DNA of 64,000 nt from assembly GCF_000007345.1 (NCBI RefSeq), contig NC_003552.1, positions 248,001 to 312,000 of the forward strand. The letters are read 5' to 3'. Below the pieces are notes generated by a model. It had not been told where the DNA came from. It searched no databases and was given only the letters and a program-made list of their open reading frames with translations. The position numbers and the translations under genes were made by a program. This document shows positions 43,736 to 51,682 of the stretch, piece after piece; the stretch's first letter is position 1; each line of letters begins with the position of its first letter. The stretch comes from Methanosarcina acetivorans C2A. Its GTDB lineage: Archaea > Halobacteriota > Methanosarcinia > Methanosarcinales > Methanosarcinaceae.

Positions 43736-44170
43736 TCATTCTTCTATTTTACTGCCTTTCGGTTTAATCAATTCTATATACCCCTCACTACCGTTTACCT
43801 GGACAACATCTCCATCCTTTAAAGACTCGTATGGGCTTTTTTCCAGCATATCAACTAAAGGGATTTCAGATATAATTGCTCCTACAGCTACTATCGGTTC
43901 GGTTTCCAGATTGATAATCGCCACCGGAGCAGCTCCGTTTTTCTTCAGCTGGTACATTACATAGGAACCTACAGTCGAGCCCTTCCCATGGGGGAAAACA
44001 AGCACCTTCCCTTTGATTGACTTTCCTGCAAGAGAGTGTTTTTCCTCGACAACAATTCCGGTTTTAGGGTCCACACTGCCAAGGAAGGATATTGGGTCTC
44101 TGGAAATCAAAATTTCCCCTTCTGCACATCCCCTGGAAATTGTCCTGCCTTTGAGTTTAATAGGAACCAC
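43736..44170 (-). CDS. Phosphomevalonate dehydratase small subunit (aconitase X swivel)
   Basis: The swivelling domain that pairs with the aconitase X large subunit encoded immediately upstream. The 144-residue protein begins VPIKLKGRTISRGCAEGEIL and carries GKVLVFPHGKGSTVGSYVMYQLKKNG, diagnostic for AcnX small subunits. The frame is open to 44266, but that extension is merely the large-subunit reading shifted; the GTG at 44170 overlaps the large-subunit stop by 14 bases, a typical translational coupling. With the large subunit it dehydrates mevalonate 5-phosphate to trans-anhydromevalonate phosphate in the archaeal mevalonate pathway. Confidence 0.85.
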   Translation of the reverse strand: MVPIKLKGRTISRGCAEGEILISRDPISFLGSVDPKTGIVVEEKHSLAGKSIKGKVLVFPHGKGSTVGSYVMYQLKKNGAAPVAIINLETEPIVAVGAIISEIPLVDMLEKSPYESLKDGDVVQVNGSEGYIELIKPKGSKIEE

Positions 44171-45362
44171 CCGCCTTCTTTCTTTTCCCTCCGGTTGCCT
44201 CCTCGATGCAGGTTTCCATATTCCCATACACACTTTCAGCCCCGCACATCCCGGGCAAGTAGGCAAAGGCTTTTCCCGAATTCACCATAACACAGGAGTA
44301 GCTGTTGGTTGCCGGGGAAACTACCATACAGGTATCGCAGACCACCTTTGCCCCGCTTTCCTCAATGGACCTGACATATTCGGGGTAGCGGTTTGCAAGT
44401 TCTCGCGAGGTAAAGATCCAGGTTTCCTTTGAAACCGCTTTTCCTTTCAGAAGTTCAGCCGCTTTTTTAAGTTCAACCGCAGAACAGTGGGGGCAGCCGA
44501 TAGTGATCAGTTCGGGTTCTTTGCAGGCCCTTCCTCTGCTCTCATAAACTTCATCAAGCTGGCTTCTTTCGATAATTATTTTTTCTTCAGGTTCTTCAAA
44601 GCCCAGCCTGCAGGCTTCAGGAGTCACTCCTTCCACATGATAAAGCGCTACTGCTCCGGATGCCGCCATTGCAGCTCCAAGGGTTTTAAGTTCGTCTTTT
44701 TCCGGAGCATCCTTCAAACGGAAAATAGGCACCTGGCTCCCAATGATTTTGCCTGCCACATAACCAAGGGCTCCGTAATCCGATTCTTTGAGCGGGCATT
44801 CCACCCGGATGGAGACCTCAGGGGTGCGGTTTTCCTCAAGATGGAACCCATAATTTGCAGTTTTTCCAAGGAGTGCTGCCGAAAGGGCAGACGGTCCTCC
44901 TTCCCTGTTCGTTCGGGCCCCTATTACGGAATTTGCGTAAGAGATGGCTGACGATTCACTCCATGCCAGGTGGTCGCCGTAGCCCACGGAAAAGCCTTCG
45001 AGGGTATAGGGAGTACAGGTACATTCACAGCGGATGCCGAGCTTTTTGTAAGCCTGAACAATTGCCTTCTGCTTTTCTGCAAATTCAGGGGAGATCTTCA
45101 GCCTTCCCCAGTCTTCCAGATCCATCCCTGCCGGGTTCAGGATTGAGGGAACCTTTACCTGCCCTTCAAGGTCCGAAATCCATTCCAATCCGGCGTCACC
45201 TATGGTTTTATAAGAGACTCCCGCAATCTGGGCGCTTTTGATAGGGATCAAGCTGTCCGCCCCGTAGATGTCCCCGAGAGCCACAAGGATTTCAATTGCC
45301 TGCCTGAGAGTCTCTCCGGCCTCTCCGTTCAGGATTTGCTCTTCTTCTTTTGTAAGATACAT
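44157..45362 (-). CDS. Phosphomevalonate dehydratase large subunit (aconitase X)
   Basis: A 4Fe-4S aconitase-superfamily catalytic subunit. The 401-residue protein carries the AcnX pattern: GLEWISDLEGQVKVPSILNPAGMDLEDW, the cysteine-containing IRCECTCTPYTL (about 112-123), SAISYANSVIGARTNREGGPSAL, and the later cluster cysteines in TIGCPHC (about 292) and CDTCMVVSP. In archaea, including Methanosarcina, this enzyme was shown to dehydrate mevalonate-5-phosphate. It is followed, overlapping by 14 bases, by its small subunit and preceded by the UbiD-like decarboxylase that uses the product; this order supports the role strongly. Confidence 0.9.
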   Translation of the reverse strand: MYLTKEEEQILNGEAGETLRQAIEILVALGDIYGADSLIPIKSAQIAGVSYKTIGDAGLEWISDLEGQVKVPSILNPAGMDLEDWGRLKISPEFAEKQKAIVQAYKKLGIRCECTCTPYTLEGFSVGYGDHLAWSESSAISYANSVIGARTNREGGPSALSAALLGKTANYGFHLEENRTPEVSIRVECPLKESDYGALGYVAGKIIGSQVPIFRLKDAPEKDELKTLGAAMAASGAVALYHVEGVTPEACRLGFEEPEEKIIIERSQLDEVYESRGRACKEPELITIGCPHCSAVELKKAAELLKGKAVSKETWIFTSRELANRYPEYVRSIEESGAKVVCDTCMVVSPATNSYSCVMVNSGKAFAYLPGMCGAESVYGNMETCIEEATGGKRKKAGGSY

Positions 45363-45588
45363 GAAAATTCACTCTTTAACTGCCAGGTAGCAAGGGTGTA
45401 AAATATTGAAGCAAACATATATTGAGGCAGATATAATTATTGATGCACAAACTATTAAAGCAAATACGGAACACTGAAATAAATCTAAAATGTTAAAGCA
45501 AGGTAAGAGTATTATATATCCCTGCTTGCGGTTCCTTAAAGTTTGTCTACCCCTTAAAAGTTTCGTATTTTTTAAAAGTTTCATCTCA

Positions 45589-46857
45589 TTACTCTTCAGG
45601 AATCACTGCCCTTTCAAAGTTCTCTTTTTCAATAAGGACCTTTGTAGCATCGATTCCCACTTTCGTAGTCGTCCCGTCAGGAGCTCCTCTCGGGTCAAGG
45701 GAACTGCCGCGGACATTGGGAATAATAAGGATATCCATATCCCCTTTCACTCTTGTAGCAACTGCAAACTCGACATCGGCAGGGTCAAAGATATTTATGT
45801 CCTCATCCACGATCACCACATGCTTCAGGCTCGTATGGGCTGCAAAGGCTGCCATAATAGCGTTTTTCGCATCTCCTTCGGTCTGCTTTTTGATCTGCAC
45901 GACTGCATGCAGGTAACAGCATCCCCCCTCTGTTAGGACCACGTTTTTGACGGTTGTAACTTCTCCTACAGCCCTGTATATCCTGGGTTCATAAGGCACT
46001 CCCATCATCAAGAGGTGTTCGGGGCCGGCCGGCAGAATTCCGTGATAGATAGGATCTTTTCTGTGGAGGACACGGGTAATGCGGATTACAGGCTCTTTCC
46101 TTACCATGTCGTATGTCCCGGTAATGTCCACAAATGGCCCTTCATCAACTTTTTCCACAGGATCAACGTACCCTTCGAGCACGATCTCGGAATGAGGGAC
46201 TTTTACCCCGTTTGAGCACTCAAAGAGTTCTACAGGAGCTCCCCTCAGGGCGGCTGCGTATTCAAATTCTTTTCCTACGGGCACTCTTGTAGTGGTTGCG
46301 TAAGTAATCGTGGGGTCGCAGCCGATAACAATTGCAACAGGCAGAGGCTCGCCTTTTTCTACAGCTTTTTTATGCAGGAGGTAGGTATGCCTCGGAGGGA
46401 CAAGGCGGGCTGCGAGTTTGTCTTTTCCCGCAAGCATAAGGCGGTGGATCGAAGCATTCATCACACCTCCGTATTCGGAAACTACAATCCCTGCAGTTAT
46501 GTAAGGGGCGCCGTCTTTTTCATAATGGGTAAGAATGGGCAGTCTTGTTAGGTCAACCTCGTTTTCTATGACCTCAAGGGTAGGAGATTCCGAAACTATC
46601 CGGACTTCGCCTTCAGGGGATACTTCCGAAAGCTTTCTTATAATTTCTTCTTTAGGGACTCCGAGCATGGAAGCAAGCTCGTCTCTGGACCCGAGCAGGT
46701 TCATAATAACCTTTGAACCCGAAATGTCGTGGAAAAGAACAGGAGCTTTTGTTTTTTTTGCGATCCTTGATGCCTCGAATCTCGGGGAAACGGGCTGCGG
46801 AACTTCGACCAGTTTTCCGTTTTCTCTTAACTGGTCTATAAAATCTCTATAAGTCAT
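45589..46857 (-). CDS. Anhydromevalonate phosphate decarboxylase (UbiD family)
   Basis: A prenylated-FMN dependent decarboxylase that converts trans-anhydromevalonate phosphate to isopentenyl phosphate, the next step after aconitase X in the archaeal mevalonate pathway. The 422-residue protein has the UbiD architecture: FRDFI-like N-terminus (MTYRDFIDQLRENGKLVEV), DLTRLPILTHYEKDGAPYIT, the central NASIHRLMLAGKDKLAARLVPPRH, the glutamate-rich EGPFVDITGTY, and HVVIVDEDINIFDPADVEFAVATR near the C-terminus. Its placement beside the aconitase X genes, which feed it, favours this role over aromatic acid decarboxylation. The prenyl transferase UbiX and isopentenyl phosphate kinase are not in the window. 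Confidence 0.86.
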   Translation of the reverse strand: MTYRDFIDQLRENGKLVEVPQPVSPRFEASRIAKKTKAPVLFHDISGSKVIMNLLGSRDELASMLGVPKEEIIRKLSEVSPEGEVRIVSESPTLEVIENEVDLTRLPILTHYEKDGAPYITAGIVVSEYGGVMNASIHRLMLAGKDKLAARLVPPRHTYLLHKKAVEKGEPLPVAIVIGCDPTITYATTTRVPVGKEFEYAAALRGAPVELFECSNGVKVPHSEIVLEGYVDPVEKVDEGPFVDITGTYDMVRKEPVIRITRVLHRKDPIYHGILPAGPEHLLMMGVPYEPRIYRAVGEVTTVKNVVLTEGGCCYLHAVVQIKKQTEGDAKNAIMAAFAAHTSLKHVVIVDEDINIFDPADVEFAVATRVKGDMDILIIPNVRGSSLDPRGAPDGTTTKVGIDATKVLIEKENFERAVIPEE

Positions 46858-47221
46858 GGGTATCTGGATATCAAAAAGCTGTCAGATGATAAAAAGATTA
46901 TCCGGTCATACCCACCCTGACCATACATGTTAACTGGACATCTTTTGGATTTTTTTGTAGCGTTTTAGAATTGTTCGTATAAAGTGTCTGTTAAGTCGAG
47001 GTATTTTAAATAGGAATCTTTTAAATCCCTTATTAATCTCTAATGTCTGGTTTCAAGCATTAAATTTGACAATTTTATTATAAACAAGTCTTTTATGCAC
47101 GGACGCGCATATTACACTTTGCAACTTCCCAAGTTAACTGGGGATTTTGTAAGGACTAACTGTACGTATTTTTCTTTTTTGATACGTCTGGTTTTATTTA
47201 ATATGAACGGGGTAGACTCAA
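46858..47221. other. Divergent promoter region
   Basis: 364 AT-rich bases between the mevalonate genes and the secreted VWA gene. 'gtttaaatt' and similar runs occur at about 47000-47060. The plus-strand gggg Shine-Dalgarno of the VWA gene is at 47209-47213. No gene seen. Confidence 0.5.
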
Positions 47222-48991
47222 ATGGAATGGAACAAAAAGATAAAAGAGAATTTGCTGAGAAGTATCTTTTTCGCATCCGTATTGGGCGTTGTAGCAATTG
47301 TTCTAACGGGTGCAGTAAGTGCTCAGGCTATTGCTGAGCCTGCAGTTTCAAAGACAGCGTCTCCTGCACTTATAAATATCGCTGGCAGTGGAGTGAATGA
47401 AGAGACGACTGTGACCATAGAAGTTACAGGGGCCGGAAGCACAAGTACTTCTGCTGTACCTATGGATGTGGTCTTTGCAATCGACAGTTCTGGAAGTATG
47501 CAATCAAACGACCCTTCAGGGTTGCGGAAAACCGCCGCTAAAAGTTTTGTCGACAAAATGGATTCAAGCAGGGATACTGCGGGAGTTGTCAGCTGGGATG
47601 ATAGCATTGACTTTTCCCTACCGTTAACTAATGATTTTCCGCTTGTGAAAACTAACATTGATAGTGTGGACAGTTCTGGGAGTACTAATCTTAATGTCGG
47701 TTTGGAGGAAGCAATAGATATACTTGATGCAAATCCAAGAACTGAAAATTCAGTAGAGGTAATAATTTTCCTTACTGATGGTCAGGGAACTTATCTTCAT
47801 TCAACTGCACAAGAAGCTGCCGATAAAGGTTATGTTATTTACAGTATTGGGCTGGGCGGTGTCAATCCTACTCCTTTACAGGATATGGCAACTACAACAG
47901 GTGGGGCATATTATTCTTCCCCAGATGCCACGAGCCTTCAGGCAATTTTCGATGATATATTTTCTGAGGTCACGACTTCTACGATTCCATATTATGTGGA
48001 CGTTGTGGAGGTAACTCAGGACTATATCGTCGATGAAAGTTCCTTTAACATTGCCCCGGACACCGTCATCCCGGATGGCAGTGGGACTACTACCATTATC
48101 TGGAACAATATCGGTTTGAGCAGTGATGGGGATCCTGATTTGTCCGATGACGAAACGGTAGTCCTGTCGTTCAATGCAAAGTCCGACCAGAGTGGAACTA
48201 ATCTGGAAGTTGATGTATTCGGAACTGCAAAAGTAAATTATAAAGATAGTGAAGGGGGAGATGGCGGGTCTGTGAATATTCCTCAGGCATATATTACCGT
48301 CAATGGCGCACCCGTGGCTGATGCCGGTGAAGATCAGGTTGTTGAGCAGGCTAATTGGGCGGGCACATCTGTAACTCTTGATGGGTCAGGTTCCACAGAC
48401 GACGGGCTGGTCTCACCCTTGACATATACCTGGACCTGGGATGGTGAATCAGCTAGTGGTGTCAGCCCTACAGTATCCCTCCCACTTGGGACAACGACAA
48501 TAACTCTGGAAGTCTTCGATGGGCAGCTTTCGGATACCGATACAGTTGAAATCACTGTGCAGGACACAACTTTGCCAGAGATAACAGCATCAGGTGAACC
48601 GATAATATTCTGGGCTCCCAATCACAAATATGAAACGGTTTCGATCTCCGATTGTGTTGAATCGGTGACCGATATATGTGATGTTGATGTGGGTGTTGAT
48701 GACATAATAATCACATCGGTAAGTAGCGATGAACCAGAGGACTCCCCGGACAAAGGAGATGGGGCTACACTAGAAGACATTGTTATTGTGGATCCCCAGA
48801 CAGTTGATTTGAGAGCAGAAAGGCAGGGAGATGGAAACGGCAGGGTATACACAATTAATTATGAAGTAACGGATGCATCCGGTAATACGGCAACCGGGTC
48901 CTGTCAGGTCTGGGTTCCTCATGATCAGGACGAAGGAACTACAGCCGTTGATGATGGGGCAGCCGCAGGATATACGGTGAACTATCCCTGA
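47222..48991 (+). CDS. Secreted von Willebrand A-domain surface protein
   Basis: A 589-residue protein with a signal sequence (IFFASVLGVVAIVLTGAVSAQA). The VWA domain (about 80-260) has an intact MIDAS: DSSGSM at 88-93, a Thr-bearing SSGSTNLNVGLEEA and the Asp of VIIFLTDGQG. A beta domain (about 262-355) follows, then a PKD-like repeat (about 365-450: APVADAGEDQVVEQ, SPLTYTWTWDG, DGQLSDTDTVEITV) and a Bacteroides-like C-terminal fold (about 455-589; cysteine pair in CVESVTDICD). It has no C-terminal anchor. A good gggg Shine-Dalgarno is present. Adhesion or binding of a surface ligand through a divalent cation is implied by the domain set. Confidence 0.82.
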   Translation: MEWNKKIKENLLRSIFFASVLGVVAIVLTGAVSAQAIAEPAVSKTASPALINIAGSGVNEETTVTIEVTGAGSTSTSAVPMDVVFAIDSSGSMQSNDPSGLRKTAAKSFVDKMDSSRDTAGVVSWDDSIDFSLPLTNDFPLVKTNIDSVDSSGSTNLNVGLEEAIDILDANPRTENSVEVIIFLTDGQGTYLHSTAQEAADKGYVIYSIGLGGVNPTPLQDMATTTGGAYYSSPDATSLQAIFDDIFSEVTTSTIPYYVDVVEVTQDYIVDESSFNIAPDTVIPDGSGTTTIIWNNIGLSSDGDPDLSDDETVVLSFNAKSDQSGTNLEVDVFGTAKVNYKDSEGGDGGSVNIPQAYITVNGAPVADAGEDQVVEQANWAGTSVTLDGSGSTDDGLVSPLTYTWTWDGESASGVSPTVSLPLGTTTITLEVFDGQLSDTDTVEITVQDTTLPEITASGEPIIFWAPNHKYETVSISDCVESVTDICDVDVGVDDIIITSVSSDEPEDSPDKGDGATLEDIVIVDPQTVDLRAERQGDGNGRVYTINYEVTDASGNTATGSCQVWVPHDQDEGTTAVDDGAAAGYTVNYP

Positions 48992-49111
48992 ACGGACATA
49001 TCTGTTCTTTAATTGAAGTGGATGTGGTAACCTATTAACGTAAAAGACAGAGAGTTATCTTTCTGTTTTTTCACTTTTTTGATTTAATTTCTGTTTTAAT
49101 GAGGAAAGCAG

Positions 49112-49936
49112 ATGAAATCAGGAATTGGGAAGAGTGGGGCACATAAGAGTGGGGCACATAAATTTGTTCTTATACTTTGTCTGATCCTTATTATTCTGGG
49201 AACTCTGTTAAATGTTAACAATTTTAAGATAGGGGAGACAGCATCAGGCTCTATCTCTTTTAAAAATACCTCTACATTTAATGAAAGTTTTAGTGAAGGA
49301 GTTTTGAATCTACAAAAATGGCAGATCACTCGCGAAGGAGATTTCAAGGAAAGCATAGTAGATGTATACGATGTTGATCCTTCGGAGAACGTTGATTTTC
49401 GATTGAGGCTGTGTATGAATACAATTGGCACAAGGGATGATACGGTAAAGTTCCACGGAGTCAGAAGTGTTGATAAAGTGGATTTCAGCGAAGGAAAGGA
49501 AATCTCATTTGATCTTGACTGGAACAACCAGGGCAATGGATGTTATCTGACGGGATCTTTATACCTTTGCCCTACCGTAACTGAAGGGAATCCAGAAGAC
49601 GAAAATAATTGGGTAAAGTTTGAATACGCTGGTGTTCCTCCCGGGCAAAATGTTCGTAGTATTATCTCCAGTAAAATTGATGGGAACAGAAGGATATTAT
49701 ATGCCGATGGCTGGCCTGAGGAGCGAACCGGTAGGCAAATTGCAGATCAGCATATCAGGATAAACCTTGATAATGGAATTTTTAAAATTTGGGAAAATGG
49801 TAAGGAATTATTTACTTCCTCGCCACACTATTTGAATTTCACATCAGCTTATATTTATTTTCAAATGAGTAGCCACAGCAATTATCCATCAAGGGAAATT
49901 TATTTCGACAACATTGTAATCAGCAAAGACCCCTGA
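49112..49936 (+). CDS. Secreted protein, concanavalin-like fold suspected
   Basis: A 274-residue protein with a basic, internally repeated leader (KSGAHKSGAHK; the 12-base gtggggcacata occurs twice), then a hydrophobic helix (FVLILCLILIILGTLL) that should anchor or export it. The rest is beta-rich: FSEGVLNLQKWQITREGDFK, ISFDLDWNNQG, WPEERTGRQIADQHIRINLDNG and a C-terminal YPSREIYFDNIVIS, resembling concanavalin A-like or laminin-G jelly rolls. A ligand site cannot be told. It lies 120 bases after the VWA gene in the same direction, possibly cotranscribed. A gagga Shine-Dalgarno precedes the ATG. Confidence 0.65.
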   Translation: MKSGIGKSGAHKSGAHKFVLILCLILIILGTLLNVNNFKIGETASGSISFKNTSTFNESFSEGVLNLQKWQITREGDFKESIVDVYDVDPSENVDFRLRLCMNTIGTRDDTVKFHGVRSVDKVDFSEGKEISFDLDWNNQGNGCYLTGSLYLCPTVTEGNPEDENNWVKFEYAGVPPGQNVRSIISSKIDGNRRILYADGWPEERTGRQIADQHIRINLDNGIFKIWENGKELFTSSPHYLNFTSAYIYFQMSSHSNYPSREIYFDNIVISKDP

Positions 49937-50200
49937 AATGTCTTAGAATAAGTTGTAAGTACCTGGAATGTCAATTGTATGTTTTTTATGTTGCTTTGAT
50001 GCAAAAAATATACTATTCTAATTAAAAATATTTTTACTGTCACCCTCCGATACTATTTAGATACTACTTATCTTCTATCTGCTTCTAAAAAAATGGACTA
50101 TATAGAAAATCCGTAAACTGAATCTCTAAGAATAAGGGGAGGTAAAATGGAGTCCCCAAATAACCACTTCTCACTTCTGCTTCAAAAGTTTTTAGTTATT

Positions 50201-51268
50201 TCAACATTCGTCAAGCATGAAGGCTCTGGGTCTTATGATTTTTTTCCTCTCATACTGGTCAAAGCAATGGGCTATCCAGCCTGAAACTCTCCCTATTGCA
50301 AAGATCGAGGTTGCAAGCTGCGGAGGAATTTCCATATATTTGTAGATGACTCCGGAATAGAAATCAACGTTCGGGTAAATCGGCTTTCCTCTCTTTTCTA
50401 CAAGTTCGCGGACAACAACATTTTCGACTGCTTCGGCGGTTGTGTACCAGTGCATGTCCCCTTTGGATTCGGCCAGTTTCTTTGAGAGCTGCTTGAATAT
50501 TACGCCCCTTGGGTCATAAGTCTTGTAAACTCTGTGCCCGAAACCCATTATTTTTTCTCGCTGTGAGATTTTTTCAAGGACGAATTTCTCGGCATTTTCG
50601 GGGCTTGCAACTTCGTCGAGCATGGTCATAACCTCTGCCCTTGCCCCTCCATGAAGGGGACCTTTAAGGGTACAGAGCCCTGAAACAACTGCTGAATAGA
50701 GGTCGGACATGGTTGAAGCTGTAACTCTGGAAGAGAAGGTGGAAGCATTCAGCTCATGCTCGGCACTGAGAATAAAGTCTTTTTCCATGACTTCAGCATC
50801 CAGAGGATCTGGCTTGCTGCCTTTTATCATGTACAGGAAATTGGCTCCATGGGAAAGGGAAGGGTCCGGAGGTAAAGGTTCCTTTCCATTTGCCATTCTA
50901 TAATAAGTAGCAACAATGGTTGGGACTATAGCAATTAACCTTATGGCTTTTCTCATATTTCCTTCGGGGGAACTGTCATTCAGGTCAGGGTCGAATTGCG
51001 ATATGAAAGAAATGACCGTACGCAGTGCTGCCATAGCATCAATATTAAAATTGCACATGCGGATAACGTCTATTACCTCCTTATTGATTCTACGTTCCGC
51101 ATGCAGGCGGGCTGAGTACTCGGCAAGTTCCTGTTCTCCGGGAAGTCTTCCCCGGATCAGCAGATAGGAAACCGCGTCATAAGGAAGTTTGACCAGTTCG
51201 TTTATGTCTACTTCCCTGTATTTCAGAACGCCCTCCAGCCCGTCGATGAAACATATATTTTTACTCAT
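50201..51268 (-). CDS. gltA: Citrate synthase
   Basis: This enzyme condenses acetyl-CoA with oxaloacetate. The 355-residue protein shows all three active-site blocks: LSAEHELNASTFSSRV with the His of EHELNAS (about 174), the His of GPLHGGARAEVMTML and GFGHRVYKTYDPRG with their His and Arg residues, and the Asp in NVDFYSGVIYK (about 305). The Arg of RPRAFM at the C-terminus completes the oxaloacetate site. A gaggt Shine-Dalgarno precedes the ATG. It is downstream of the aconitase gene in the same direction, so the two feed an oxidative incomplete TCA branch toward 2-oxoglutarate and glutamate. Confidence 0.95.
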   Translation of the reverse strand: MSKNICFIDGLEGVLKYREVDINELVKLPYDAVSYLLIRGRLPGEQELAEYSARLHAERRINKEVIDVIRMCNFNIDAMAALRTVISFISQFDPDLNDSSPEGNMRKAIRLIAIVPTIVATYYRMANGKEPLPPDPSLSHGANFLYMIKGSKPDPLDAEVMEKDFILSAEHELNASTFSSRVTASTMSDLYSAVVSGLCTLKGPLHGGARAEVMTMLDEVASPENAEKFVLEKISQREKIMGFGHRVYKTYDPRGVIFKQLSKKLAESKGDMHWYTTAEAVENVVVRELVEKRGKPIYPNVDFYSGVIYKYMEIPPQLATSIFAIGRVSGWIAHCFDQYERKKIIRPRAFMLDEC

Positions 51269-51682
51269 TTTCTACCTCACAGTTATGCCTAGAGGACTTT
51301 CAAAAAATTTTGAAATTAGGGGATCCTCTGGTTATACGTGAAAGATTTAGCACGAGGACCTTTTTGGGCCCAAAAATAGGATGACAATGCAATTGTATTA
51401 TCATCGAATAAGTATATTAAATTTGTTGAAATTGTATCTTTAAATCATTTTAAATATATTTCTTGGAGTTCAAATTCCTGCTTTCCGAATCTCTCCACCT
51501 ATTTTAATTGTAAAGCCTAATATTTTTCGTAATGTGTTCCGCTTCAAAATACCTTTTTGAACTCAAATAAACGGGTCTCCAATACGGATAAAAAGCTAGG
51601 TTCCGGAAAAAAGAAGGAGCCGTATTAAGGCTTGCGGAACCACTCTAAATATCTTTTCATACCATATGGCGTACTCAACCCG
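51269..51682. other. Intergenic between aconitase and citrate synthase
   Basis: 414 AT-rich bases with no gene. Such a long gap suggests that citrate synthase has its own promoter. No hairpin or repeat of note was found in it. Confidence 0.5.

Noticed and set aside
45369-45584. 71-codon minus-strand frame between AcnX and UbiD-like genes
   Set aside because: Low-complexity 'ttgaagcaaatat' repeats; it is more likely leader sequence of the AcnX gene.
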